From Herminiimonas fonticola (lineage in GTDB: Bacteria; Pseudomonadota; Gammaproteobacteria; Burkholderiales; Burkholderiaceae_D): 64,000 nt of DNA. Position 1 is the stretch's first letter. Every line of letters begins with the position of its first letter. The notes beneath the pieces were generated by a model. The model made no database searches. It was not told where the DNA came from and worked only from the letters and a program-made list of their open reading frames with translations. Where the stretch lies: assembly GCF_003293745.1 (NCBI RefSeq), contig NZ_PTLZ01000001.1, forward strand, positions 1,178,001-1,242,000. The letters are read 5' to 3'. Positions 44,366 through 53,224 of this stretch are shown piece by piece. The translations under genes were made by a program, and so were the position numbers.

Positions 44366-45172
44366 TTGGCTTTAAACTGCATGCAAGCTATTCCATCATC
44401 TTTCCTCGCTATGCTGGACGTCGCCGACGCATCGTGGCGCCCGATACTATTGGCCGGCCTGAACGCAGTTCACAAGGCATTTCCCGATTATTTACCTGCG
44501 CTGGCCGAAGATAATTACTTGCCGAATGGCGGCAGATTGTTTGCTGCATTCGCCCAGCCTTTGGACGCAGTGCGTTATGTATTGGTTGGTGAAGGACCTT
44601 ATCCGCGGGCCGACAGTGCGACTGGCGTTTGCTTCATGGATGGTGCAGTTGGCTCCCTGTGGTCGGAGAAAGGCTTGTCTAAACAAGTCAATCGCGCGAC
44701 CTCATTACGCAATTTCATGAAGATGTTGCTGGTGACGGATGGTCAATTGGCCATAGCGCAAACCACAGGCGATGCGCTGGCGGGTGTATCTGCAAAGGCG
44801 CAGGCGCCAGCGTCAAACGTGATTCAAACCTTGCCGGAATTGCAGGCTAATCTGATCGCGCACGGCTTTTTATTACTGAATGCGGCGCTGGTTTTCCGTT
44901 CACATGTGCCGCCGGTGAAGGAAGCCAAGCCGTGGATACCGTTTTTGCAAACGGTGCTGGCAGCCTTGGCAGATCACGCAGATCGGGGGGCAGAGCAGCC
45001 ACCAAGCTTGGTGTTGTGGGGGAAAATTGCCGTACAGTTGGAGGCTTTACCTGAGAGTGCTCGCTTTCCGAAAAAAGTCTCCGAGCATCCATACAACCTG
45101 AGCTTTATTGCCAATCCGGTGATGCAGGAGCTTTTCGGCGCCATGCATCTGCTGAAAAAGAATTCGGTTTAA
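44366..45172 (+). CDS. Uracil-DNA glycosylase-like protein with altered active site
   Basis: 268 residues (TTG at 44366; ATG 44381 would give 263). It aligns along its length with family 1 uracil-DNA glycosylase: [22 protein letters not shown] corresponds to [34 protein letters not shown] to [21 protein letters not shown] to the LLWG strand, and SEHPYNLSF to HPSPLS. But the catalytic GQDPYH reads GEGPYP: the Asp that activates water is Gly (residue 77) and the His is Pro. The second His (HPY) is kept. Classical activity is doubtful; it may bind without cutting or use another residue. Its stop overlaps the end of the convergent TetR gene by 4 bases. Confidence 0.75.
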   Translation: [268 protein letters not shown]

Positions 45173-45897
45173 ATCAGACTGAGCTGGCGCAGATCTTCCG
45201 ACTCTGCGCGCTTCTTCAATTCTTCGGCAAACAATGAGTTCTCGATGGGTGGCGTCGTCAATGGCTTGCCACTGACCTTGTTATCCTTTGCCAGCAGTCG
45301 CGCAATCATGGTTTCAAAGAAATTCGGCAGCGCCTGCGGATCTTCATGCGCATGAAAATGCTGGCGTATCACCATCCCATCCCACATGCCGGTCAGGAAC
45401 AAGGCTGTTTGCGCGGCATCAAGCGACGCGTCTATCTGCCCACGCGCCTGTGCAATGCGCAACAGATTGGTCAATCCCATGATCCATTCCGCTTCTATCT
45501 TGCGTAAAACGGCGCCCACCCGTTTGCTACGCATGCCTTCGGCATAAACCTCGGTCATCAGGCTGGCATCGCCGCCAGCGCGATAGCGTTCGGCAAACTG
45601 GCGTGTGATGGCGCTCAAGGCAGCCTGTATGGATTCGGCATCGCGCATTTGCAGCAACATGGCGCGCGCCTGGCGACGCTCGTCTTCAACCATCGCTTCG
45701 ATGATGGCTTCCTTGCCAGTGAAATAACGATAAACCGCGCCAGGACCCAAGCCGGTTTCGGCGCAAATCTGCTGCATGGAGGTTTGGTGGAAGCCGGTTT
45801 TGCGGAAACATTTGCCGGCAGCCTTCAGGACCTCGACTCGTTTTTTGTCGGCTTTTTGAGTGGGGGATTGCGGGGTCTTGGTAATGCGTGTGGCCAT
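45169..45897 (-). CDS. TetR-family transcriptional regulator
   Basis: 242 residues. The N-terminal helix-turn-helix is KRVEVLKAAGKCFRKTGFHQ followed by SMQQICAETGLGPGAVYRYFTGKEAII, a textbook TetR pattern. The remainder is an all-helical ligand/dimer domain. The extended N-terminus (KTPQSPTQKADK) is basic. The target may be itself: two related dyads lie in the 500-base upstream gap. The ligand is unknown. Confidence 0.88.
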   Translation of the reverse strand: MATRITKTPQSPTQKADKKRVEVLKAAGKCFRKTGFHQTSMQQICAETGLGPGAVYRYFTGKEAIIEAMVEDERRQARAMLLQMRDAESIQAALSAITRQFAERYRAGGDASLMTEVYAEGMRSKRVGAVLRKIEAEWIMGLTNLLRIAQARGQIDASLDAAQTALFLTGMWDGMVIRQHFHAHEDPQALPNFFETMIARLLAKDNKVSGKPLTTPPIENSLFAEELKKRAESEDLRQLSLI

Positions 45898-45949
45898 TGC
45901 GGATATCGAAACGAAGTTTCAGTCAATTAATATGGCACTCATTATAAAT

Positions 45950-45963
45950 TGAATATTCGCTCA
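45950..45963. promoter_or_regulatory. Candidate TetR operator, copy 1
   Basis: TGAATATTCGCTCA, 53 bases upstream of the TetR start. It shares 11 of 14 bases with the second copy at 46061. Confidence 0.3.
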
Positions 45964-46060
45964 AAATATAAAGTATCCGCAAGACATGTGTTGATGCCCC
46001 TCGGAATATCGATTTTTGTTCTATTTTTTGTGCGGGATTTGTATTTGTTAATCAAGTAAC

Positions 46061-46074
46061 TGAATGATCGTTCA
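46061..46074. promoter_or_regulatory. Candidate TetR operator, copy 2
   Basis: TGAATGATCGTTCA is nearly its own reverse complement (two pairs off), the usual size and form of a TetR-type operator. It is 164 bases upstream of the TetR start, in the gap shared with iscR. The rest of the 520-base gap shows only the isc promoter. Confidence 0.35.
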
Positions 46075-46330
46075 AAGTTTTTATTTTGGTTCATTTTGCT
46101 GGTACTTGACTGCGGTTTCTGGGTTGAGATGATGAGAGGTTAAGTGAGCTCATGAAGACATCAGTTATGGGTGTTTGCCGAGGGAAATTTTTGAATATGC
46201 GCATATAGCAAAATCTCCGCTTAGTGACGCCGGTCAATGTCGAGCGGATGGTTAGGGAATAAAATTGATGTGTGGAAATCGGATGTCCTTATACCCATCC
46301 AAGCTGGGCGGATTGGGAAAAAGCGAGTAC

Positions 46331-46359
46331 CTGACAGATTCAGTCAAGTTTGTTATACT
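46331..46359 (+). promoter_or_regulatory. Sigma-70 promoter of the isc operon
   Basis: CTGACA (46331-46336) and TATACT (46354-46359) with a 17-base spacer, 61 bases upstream of iscR. The -10 overlaps the IscR box. Confidence 0.6.
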
Positions 46360-46379
46360 TGACCAAATCGATCAACAAC
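46355..46379 (+). promoter_or_regulatory. IscR type 1 binding site
   Basis: ATACTTGAC followed after a short AT-rich centre by TCAAC, matching the left half of the IscR type 1 consensus fully and the right half in part. It overlaps the -10 and start point, the position for repression by [2Fe-2S]-IscR. Confidence 0.55.
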
Positions 46380-46420
46380 TCGGGTGATTACACTCAGGTT
46401 GATTCTAGAGGCGGTATTTA

Positions 46421-46894
46421 ATGCGTTTGACGACTAAAGGACGTTTTGCTGTAACAGCAATGATTGACTTGGCATTGCGTCAGGACAATGGTCCCGTGAC
46501 GCTCGCCGGTATTAGCCAGCGGCAAGAAATTTCTCTGTCGTATCTGGAGCAATTGTTTGGCAAATTGCGTCGCCATGAAATCGTGGAGTCGGTACGCGGG
46601 CCGGGTGGTGGTTACAACCTGGCGCGACGTGCAGAGGATGTAACGGTCGCCGATATCATCATTGCAGTTGATGAGCCGCTGGATGCAACACAATGCGGCG
46701 GCAAGGAAAATTGCCACAGCCCCGAGCATGAACATGGTGGACGTTGCATGACACATGACCTGTGGGCAACGCTGAATGCAAAAATGGTGGATTATCTCGA
46801 TTCTGTGTCTTTGAAAGACTTGGTCGATCAGCAAAAACAAAAGATTTCTGAACAATGCGTGGTGGTGGTGCACCGTAACCACGCAGCCGTTTGA
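46421..46894 (+). CDS. iscR: Fe-S cluster regulator IscR (Rrf2 family)
   Basis: 157 residues. The Rrf2 winged helix (MRLTTKGRFAVTAMIDLALR) is followed by a cluster-binding loop with three Cys at ~92, 98 and 104 (QCGGKENCHSPEHEHGGRC). IscR senses Fe-S status and represses the isc operon. It heads the operon here, 18 bases before iscS. Confidence 0.95.
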   Translation: MRLTTKGRFAVTAMIDLALRQDNGPVTLAGISQRQEISLSYLEQLFGKLRRHEIVESVRGPGGGYNLARRAEDVTVADIIIAVDEPLDATQCGGKENCHSPEHEHGGRCMTHDLWATLNAKMVDYLDSVSLKDLVDQQKQKISEQCVVVVHRNHAAV

Positions 46895-46912
46895 TTATTG
46901 GAGCTATAAAAG

Positions 46913-48166
46913 ATGAATGCCCCGTTAGATAAAAGCTTGATAGATACGATCAAGGCGCCGCACTTTCCGATTTATATGGATTACTCGGCGACGACGCCTA
47001 TCGATCCACGTGTAGCCGACAAGATGATTCCTTATCTGCGCGAGCAGTTCGGTAATCCGGCTTCGCGCAGCCATATGTACGGCTGGACGGCAGAAAAAGC
47101 GGTGGAAGATGCGCGTGAACAAGTCGCCAAACTGGTGAATGCGGATACGCGCGAAATCATCTGGACTTCGGGTGCAACGGAGGGCAACAACCTGGCGCTC
47201 AAAGGCGCAGCACAATTCTATAAAACCAAGGGTAAGCACATCATCACGGTGAAGACCGAGCACAAAGCTGTGCTGGATACCGTGCGTGAATTGGAGCGCC
47301 AGGGTTTTGAAGCAACTTATTTGCAACCACAAGACAATGGCTTGATCACGATTGAGCAGTTGGCTGAAGCGATTCGCCCAGACACGATCCTGGTATCGGT
47401 CATGCTGGTCAACAATGAAATCGGCGTGATTCAGCCTATCGATGAAATCGGTGAACTTTGCCGCAGCAAGGGCATCATTTTCCATTGCGACGCTGCGCAG
47501 GCAACCGGCAAAGTCAAAATCGACCTGGAAAAAACCAAAGTCGACCTGATGACATTTACCGCGCACAAAACCTACGGCCCTAAAGGCATAGGCGCCTTGT
47601 ATGTGCGTCGCAAACCGCGTGTGCGTATCGAAGCACAAATGCACGGTGGCGGTCATGAGCGCGGCTTGCGTTCGGGCACGCTGGCAACGCATCAGATCGT
47701 CGGCATGGGTGAGGCTTTCCGTATCGCCCGCGAAGAAATGGATGAAGAAATCGTCCGTATCAAGGGTTTGCGCGATCGTCTGGCCAAAGGCTTGATGGAT
47801 ATGGAGGAGGTCTATATCAATGGCGATATGGATCACCGCGTACCGCACAACCTGAACGTCAGTTTCAACTACGTTGAAGGTGAGTCGCTGATCATGGCAA
47901 TCAAGGATTTGGCTGTTTCTTCAGGTTCGGCTTGTACTTCGGCCAGTCTGGAACCATCTTATGTATTGAGAGCGCTAGGTCGTAGCGACGAACTGGCACA
48001 TAGCTCGATTCGTTTTACTTTCGGTCGTTTTACTACCGAAGAAGACGTGGATTTCACGATCAATCTGATCAAGGAAAAAGTCACCAAGCTGCGTGAATTG
48101 TCGCCGCTGTGGGATATGTACAAAGACGGGATCGACATCAGCACGATTCAATGGGCGGCACACTAA
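46913..48166 (+). CDS. iscS: Cysteine desulfurase IscS
   Basis: 417 residues. PLP enzyme that takes sulfur from cysteine for cluster assembly. It has the N-terminal [16 protein letters not shown], the PLP lysine in [18 protein letters not shown], and the active-site Cys loop in [20 protein letters not shown]. It begins a few residues later than E. coli IscS, with an N-terminal extension [17 protein letters not shown]. Confidence 0.96.
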   Translation: MNAPLDKSLIDTIKAPHFPIYMDYSATTPIDPRVADKMIPYLREQFGNPASRSHMYGWTAEKAVEDAREQVAKLVNADTREIIWTSGATEGNNLALKGAAQFYKTKGKHIITVKTEHKAVLDTVRELERQGFEATYLQPQDNGLITIEQLAEAIRPDTILVSVMLVNNEIGVIQPIDEIGELCRSKGIIFHCDAAQATGKVKIDLEKTKVDLMTFTAHKTYGPKGIGALYVRRKPRVRIEAQMHGGGHERGLRSGTLATHQIVGMGEAFRIAREEMDEEIVRIKGLRDRLAKGLMDMEEVYINGDMDHRVPHNLNVSFNYVEGESLIMAIKDLAVSSGSACTSASLEPSYVLRALGRSDELAHSSIRFTFGRFTTEEDVDFTINLIKEKVTKLRELSPLWDMYKDGIDISTIQWAAH

Positions 48167-48220
48167 TCGTTTTTGTTTCTGCAAATAAAGCAGAAGCAAG
48201 GTTTAACTAGGAGCATCAAA

Positions 48221-48625
48221 ATGGCTTACTCAGACAAAGTTCTCGATCATTACGAAAATCCACGCAACGTTGGTGCGTTCGATAAAGGTGATGACACTAT
48301 CGGTACCGGCATGGTTGGTGCGCCGGCTTGCGGCGACGTCATGAAACTGCAGATCAAGGTCGGTGCAGACGGCTTGATCGAAGATGCAAAATTCAAAACC
48401 TACGGTTGCGGTTCGGCGATTGCATCGTCGTCGCTGGTGACCGAATGGGTCAAAGGCAAGACGCTGGATCAAGCGCTGGCGATCAAGAACACGCAAATCG
48501 CCGAAGAGCTGGCATTGCCACCAGTGAAAATTCACTGCTCGATTCTGGCTGAAGATGCGATCAAGGCTGCAGTGCTGGATTACAAAACCAAGCATGGCGT
48601 CGTAGAAACGGAAAAAGCGGCTTAA
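48221..48625 (+). CDS. iscU: Fe-S scaffold protein IscU
   Basis: 134 residues; ATG at 48221 follows AGGAG. The three scaffold Cys are in [13 protein letters not shown] (Asp next to it), [14 protein letters not shown] and [13 protein letters not shown]. The HscA-recognition LPPVK is present just before the last Cys. It is 55 bases after iscS. Confidence 0.96.
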   Translation: MAYSDKVLDHYENPRNVGAFDKGDDTIGTGMVGAPACGDVMKLQIKVGADGLIEDAKFKTYGCGSAIASSSLVTEWVKGKTLDQALAIKNTQIAEELALPPVKIHCSILAEDAIKAAVLDYKTKHGVVETEKAA

Positions 48626-48687
48626 GTTTGTTGGTTCGCGCAGCATTTTCTGCGCGCTTCAACGACAATCTTTTTGAGCGAAGAATC

Positions 48688-49011
48688 ATGGCTATTACAT
48701 TGACTGAAAAAGCAGCGAAACACATCAATCGCTACATGGAACGGCGCGGAAAAGGTATCGGCCTTCGTTTCGGCGTGCGCACGACCGGGTGCTCCGGCCT
48801 CGCGTACAAGCTGGAATACGTGGACGAAAGCGCGACCGAAGATAGCGTATTTGAATCGCATGGCGTGAAGGTCTTTGTTGATCCTAAAAGCTTGCCGTAT
48901 ATCGATGGCACAGAGCTGGATTTTGCGCGAGAAGGTTTGAACGAAGGCTTTAAATTCCATAACCCGAACGTCAAGGATGAATGCGGTTGTGGCGAAAGCT
49001 TCCGTATTTGA
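48688..49011 (+). CDS. iscA: A-type Fe-S carrier IscA
   Basis: 107 residues from ATG 48688. The three conserved Cys are in TTGCSGLAY (one) and the C-terminal DECGCGESF (two). It transfers clusters to client proteins. It is followed by an apparent terminator before hscB. Confidence 0.96.
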   Translation: MAITLTEKAAKHINRYMERRGKGIGLRFGVRTTGCSGLAYKLEYVDESATEDSVFESHGVKVFVDPKSLPYIDGTELDFAREGLNEGFKFHNPNVKDECGCGESFRI

Positions 49012-49069
49012 TACGTGACGACTGTACGGCGAAAATTGCCGCAGATGTCAACAGATGTTTTGTTCCGAT

Positions 49070-49100
49070 AGAGCCTGTAGAACGTGTGCAGGCTCTTTTA
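49070..49100 (+). terminator. Apparent internal terminator between iscA and hscB
   Basis: AGAGCCTG (49070-49077) pairs with CAGGCTCT (49089-49096), 11-base loop, followed by TTTTATTT. It should stop part of the transcription between the iscRSUA and hscBA-fdx-iscX segments. Confidence 0.65.
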
Positions 49101-49174
49101 TTTGATGCATCAATCATTCGGCAGCGATAGCGCTGCATCGCAAGATAAGCCAGCCGACCGCCAGCGCACAAGAA

Positions 49175-49690
49175 ATGCAAAACCACTTCGACCTTTTTCA
49201 TCTGCCGCAACGTTTCACGATTGATGCCAGCGCACTCGATAGCGCTTATCACAGCGTGCAGAATCAGGTCCATCCAGACAAGTTCGCAAATGCCTCCGAT
49301 GCTGAAAAGCGTGTTGCGATGCAATGGGCTACGCGCGCGAACGAAGCGTACAAGACATTAAAAAGTCCATTCAAGCGCGCAGCATATTTGTGCGAGTTGA
49401 ATGGCGTCGATCTGCAGACAGAATCGAATACGGCGATGCCGGTCGAGTTCCTGATGCAACAAATGGAATGGCGTGAAGCGCTCAGTGAAGCGCGCGCGCA
49501 AAAGAATAGAGCTGAGCTGGAAACGCTGGATGACGACATTCGCAGCGCACGCAAGATAGAGTTGTTAGAGATCGCCCAATTGCTGGACGCCAACGATTTT
49601 ACGCAGGCGGCCGGTTTGGTGCGGCAGTTGATGTTCCTCGAAAAATTTGCAGATGAAGTATCCATCGCGCTGGATACGTTACCGGACTAG
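49175..49690 (+). CDS. hscB: Fe-S co-chaperone HscB
   Basis: 171 residues. A J-domain protein with HPD in VHPDKFANAS (~30) and the C-terminal three-helix domain that binds IscU. It stimulates HscA ATPase. HscA follows after 65 bases. Confidence 0.94.
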   Translation: MQNHFDLFHLPQRFTIDASALDSAYHSVQNQVHPDKFANASDAEKRVAMQWATRANEAYKTLKSPFKRAAYLCELNGVDLQTESNTAMPVEFLMQQMEWREALSEARAQKNRAELETLDDDIRSARKIELLEIAQLLDANDFTQAAGLVRQLMFLEKFADEVSIALDTLPD

Positions 49691-49755
49691 CATTGTTGTC
49701 CGCTGTCGTCGATTAACGATGGCAGCGACTTACCTGAGATAAGTTACAAACGAAT

Positions 49756-51618
49756 ATGGCTCTACTTCAAATCGCCGAACCCGGCATGTCTACCGCACCG
49801 CATCAGCACAGGCTGGCCGTTGGTATCGATCTCGGTACGACTAATTCGCTGGTTGCCACTGTGCGCAACAGCATTCCAGAAGTATTGACCGATGAAGAAG
49901 GGCGCTCATTGCTGCCGTCGGTTGTGCATTACCTGAAAAATGGTAATGCGCATATCGGCTACAAGGCGCAAGCGGCGCAGAATGCCGATCCGAAGAACAC
50001 GATCGTTTCCGTCAAGCGCTTCATGGGGCGCGGCTTGAAAGACATCGCGTACGCTGAAAATCTGCCTTACGATTTTCTCGATACGCCGGGTATGGTGCAA
50101 TTGAAAACCGTTGCCGGCGTTAAGAGCCCGGTTGAAGTATCGGCAGAGATTCTCGCGACCTTGCGCCAGCAAGCTGAAGACGCATTGGGCGATGAGCTGG
50201 TGGGGGCAGTGATTACCGTGCCTGCATATTTCGACGATGCGCAACGCCAGGCGACGAAAGACGCAGCCAAATTGGCTGGTCTGAACGTATTACGTTTGCT
50301 GAATGAGCCGACTGCAGCAGCGATTGCCTATGGACTCGACAACGCGTCGGAAGGCGTGTTCGCCGTCTACGATCTGGGCGGCGGCACCTTCGACGTATCT
50401 ATTCTGAAATTGACTAAAGGCGTGTTTGAAGTGCTGTCTACCGGCGGCGATTCTGCGCTGGGCGGTGACGATTTCGATCATCGTTTGTTTTGCTGGATTA
50501 TCGAGCAATCCAATCTGGCACCTTTATCGGATATCGATACCAGCATCCTGATGGTCAAGTCACGCGAAGCGAAAGAACTGTTGTCGTCGAAATCGGAAAC
50601 GCATATCGACGCTGTGCTGACGTCCGGCGAAGAAGTACATGTCACAGTAACCGCGGCAGATTTTATCCAGATCACGCAGCATCTGGTCGCGAAGACGATT
50701 ACGCCAACCAAGAAGGCTTTGCGCGATGCAGACCTGACTGTGGATGATGTTGATGGTGTGGTGATGGTTGGCGGTGCAACACGCATGCCGCATATACGAA
50801 AAGCTGTTGGCGATTTTTTCCAGACCACGCCTTTGGCGAACATCGATCCCGATAAAGTAGTGGCGCTGGGTGCTGCAATTCAGGCGAATCTGCTGGCTGG
50901 CAATCGTGCTGCTGGAGATGACTGGTTGTTGCTGGATGTGATTCCACTGTCGCTGGGTATCGAAACCATGGGCGGCCTGGTAGAAAAAGTTATCCCGCGT
51001 AATTCGACGATTCCATGCGCGCGTGCCCAAGAATTCACGACCTTCAAGGATGGCCAGACGGCGCTCGCCGTGCATATCGTGCAGGGCGAACGCGAGTTGG
51101 TAACGGATTGCCGTTCATTGGCAAAGTTTGAATTGCGCGGCATTCCGCCTATGGCGGCTGGTGCGGCGCGCATACGCGTAACTTATCAAGTGGACGCCGA
51201 TGGTTTGCTGTCGGTTTCTGCACGCGAGTTGCGTTCAGGCGTAGAAGCATCGATCAGTGTCAAACCTTCATACGGTTTGGCCGACGATCAGATCTCGCAA
51301 ATGCTGCAGGATTCATTCAAATCGGCAGATGTGGATATGGCTTTGCGTGCCTTGCGCGAAGAGCAGGTGGAAGCAGAACGTATTGTATTGGCGACGCAAT
51401 CGGCGCTGGATGCCGATGCGAACTTGCTATCGGATGATGAGCAAAAAGATGTCATCGCTTTGCTTGAAAAGGTCCGGCAGACTGGTGACGGCACTGATCA
51501 CGTAGCGATCAAGGCGGCGGTCGATGCACTGGCGCACGGGACAGAAGAATTTGCCGCGCGTAGAATGGATAGAAGCGTACGCACTGCCTTGTCGGGCAAG
51601 AAACTGGACGAGATTTGA
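49756..51618 (+). CDS. hscA: Fe-S chaperone HscA (Hsp70 family)
   Basis: 620 residues. Hsp70 signatures: [31 protein letters not shown] and [14 protein letters not shown]. It uses ATP to help IscU deliver clusters. Length and sequence fit HscA rather than DnaK (no C-terminal Gly/Met-rich tail). Confidence 0.96.
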   Translation: MALLQIAEPGMSTAPHQHRLAVGIDLGTTNSLVATVRNSIPEVLTDEEGRSLLPSVVHYLKNGNAHIGYKAQAAQNADPKNTIVSVKRFMGRGLKDIAYAENLPYDFLDTPGMVQLKTVAGVKSPVEVSAEILATLRQQAEDALGDELVGAVITVPAYFDDAQRQATKDAAKLAGLNVLRLLNEPTAAAIAYGLDNASEGVFAVYDLGGGTFDVSILKLTKGVFEVLSTGGDSALGGDDFDHRLFCWIIEQSNLAPLSDIDTSILMVKSREAKELLSSKSETHIDAVLTSGEEVHVTVTAADFIQITQHLVAKTITPTKKALRDADLTVDDVDGVVMVGGATRMPHIRKAVGDFFQTTPLANIDPDKVVALGAAIQANLLAGNRAAGDDWLLLDVIPLSLGIETMGGLVEKVIPRNSTIPCARAQEFTTFKDGQTALAVHIVQGERELVTDCRSLAKFELRGIPPMAAGAARIRVTYQVDADGLLSVSARELRSGVEASISVKPSYGLADDQISQMLQDSFKSADVDMALRALREEQVEAERIVLATQSALDADANLLSDDEQKDVIALLEKVRQTGDGTDHVAIKAAVDALAHGTEEFAARRMDRSVRTALSGKKLDEI

Positions 51619-51730
51619 TTGATCATTTGCCCTTGTTTAGCTGGGCAAAAAAGCAGCATGGCGTTGAGGAAATCGGCAAAGTAGATGCCGTTTTTCAACG
51701 TAATAACATTTAACTTTCGAGGTAAACCAA

Positions 51731-52069
51731 GTGCCGCAAATTGTTGTTCTTCCCCACCATGCCTTGTGCCCTGACGGCGCCGTGATTGAAGCGCCAGCCG
51801 GAAAATCGATATGCGATGCCTTGCTTGAAAACGATATCGATATCGAACATGCATGTGAGAAATCCTGTGCCTGCACGACCTGTCACGTGATCGTGCGCGA
51901 AGGCTTCAATTCGCTGAACGAAGCGGGTGAGACCGAAGAAGATTTGCTCGATAAAGCGTGGGGCCTGGAAGCGGCATCGCGCCTGTCGTGTCAGGCTATT
52001 GTGGCAAACGAAGATCTGGTGGTGGAAATCCCGCGTTACACGATCAACCACGCTAGCGAAAATCACTAA
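51731..52069 (+). CDS. fdx: [2Fe-2S] ferredoxin of the Isc system
   Basis: 112 residues with GTG start at 51731, preceded by GAGGT. Cluster ligands are in [15 protein letters not shown] (C-x5-C-x2-C, with an extra Cys) and RLSCQAIV. It supplies electrons for cluster assembly. Confidence 0.95.
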   Translation: MPQIVVLPHHALCPDGAVIEAPAGKSICDALLENDIDIEHACEKSCACTTCHVIVREGFNSLNEAGETEEDLLDKAWGLEAASRLSCQAIVANEDLVVEIPRYTINHASENH

Positions 52070-52089
52070 AAAGAACTGAGGAGCTTGCG

Positions 52090-52284
52090 ATGAAATGGAC
52101 AGATACCATCCGTATTGCGGAAGAGTTGAGGGATAAATTTCCTGATATTGACCCGCTGACTGTGCGCTTTACCGATTTGCATAAATGGGTCTGTGAGCTG
52201 GAAGACTTTGATGACGCACCTGATCGTTCCGGTGAGAAAATTCTGGAAGCAATTCAACAGGCCTGGATAGAAGAAGCGGAATAA
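52090..52284 (+). CDS. iscX: IscX (small acidic Isc protein)
   Basis: 64 residues, acidic, with the IscX pattern [24 protein letters not shown] and AIQQAWIEE. It interacts with IscS and iron in other bacteria. It is the last gene of the operon, 20 bases after fdx. Confidence 0.95.
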   Translation: MKWTDTIRIAEELRDKFPDIDPLTVRFTDLHKWVCELEDFDDAPDRSGEKILEAIQQAWIEEAE

Positions 52285-52342
52285 AGCCTGGAATAATTGC
52301 GGCAACAGACTGATCTGAGTTCAGTAGGGAATCGCAGGACAT

Positions 52343-52373
52343 AAAAAAGAGCGGCAATTTGCCGCTCTTTTTT
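52343..52373. terminator. Bidirectional terminator after iscX
   Basis: GAGCGGCAA (52349-52357) with TTGCCGCTC (52359-52367), A6 before and T6 after. It closes the isc operon and the glycine-zipper gene on the other strand. Confidence 0.9.
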
Positions 52374-52388
52374 GTTTCCGCTTACAGA

Positions 52389-53033
52389 TTAACGCGCGCG
52401 CAAATAACCATCTACTACGCGAACACGATCACCTGTGTTCCAGTTTGGCTGATGATCGTAAGGGAAGGTGCGGATCTTGCCATCTTCCATGCGTACACGT
52501 ACTTCATATGTTGTCGCGGTGCGCGTACGTTTTTCAATTTCGTTACCGGCATAGCCGCCACCTACTGCACCAGCAACCGTTGCCAGACTGCGACCATTGC
52601 CGTTACCGATCTGATTGCCCAGCAAGCCGCCCACTACTGCGCCGCCAACGATACCAACACCGCTCGGTTTAGCCTGGGTTTGTACTGAACGTATCGATTC
52701 GATACGACCGCAGTCGTAGCAAATTTGTGCTTGTGCAACCTTGGTAGAGGAGCTGGATTTGGCTTGATTGGCTGTCTTGCTTGCTGCAGCCTGGCGTTCG
52801 TCCGCTTCTTTACGTGCTTGATATGCTTTATCTTCAGCAGCTTGTGCTGCTGCCGCTTTATCTGCAGCGTCTTTTTCCAAGGCAGCGATGGCTTCTTTTT
52901 GCGAGCCCTCGCTATTTGAATTTGGGAGCATACCGGTCATTGCAGCAACGCCGACCAGACTGACGAGCAATACGCCGACGGCAGCGGCAGCAACGAGGGG
53001 ATGAATACGTTTTGAATTATTGTTGGTTTCCAT
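52389..53033 (-). CDS. Glycine-zipper outer-membrane-type protein
   Basis: 214 residues from ATG 53033 (GGAGG upstream). An N-terminal membrane anchor (VAAAAVGVLLVSLVGVAAMTG, in part) with no lipobox is followed by an Ala/Lys/Glu coiled segment (~35-95). A SlyB/17-kDa-antigen-like glycine zipper comes next (GIVGGAVVGGLLGNQIGNGN and GAVGGGYAGNEIEKR), then a C-terminal strand domain (YEVRVRMEDGKIRTFPYD). Glycine-zipper proteins act in the envelope; the exact role is unknown. Confidence 0.82.
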   Translation of the reverse strand: METNNNSKRIHPLVAAAAVGVLLVSLVGVAAMTGMLPNSNSEGSQKEAIAALEKDAADKAAAAQAAEDKAYQARKEADERQAAASKTANQAKSSSSTKVAQAQICYDCGRIESIRSVQTQAKPSGVGIVGGAVVGGLLGNQIGNGNGRSLATVAGAVGGGYAGNEIEKRTRTATTYEVRVRMEDGKIRTFPYDHQPNWNTGDRVRVVDGYLRAR

Positions 53034-53174
53034 AAATCCTCCGGATGTGGGCATTTCCACGATTTGTTAATGTGAACAAAGTATTGCTCCGCTTGAAGCA
53101 AATAGAAAGCTTAAACCTGTGTCAGATGTAAGTTGATGTAACCATGAAGGGGTAGCAATCATTAGTTGCCGTAA

Positions 53175-53206
53175 TAAAAAAGGACTGCCGTAGCAGTCCT
53201 TTTTTC
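53175..53206 (-). terminator. Intrinsic terminator after lysS
   Basis: AGGACTGC (53181-53188) with GCAGTCCT (53193-53200), A and T runs on both sides. It ends lysS on the minus strand. Confidence 0.9.
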
Positions 53207-53224
53207 TGGTTTCCTTGCGGGAAC

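Noticed and set aside
46925-47848. 307-codon minus-strand frame
   Set aside because: Antisense to iscS; His/Arg/Gln-rich composition typical of a shadow.
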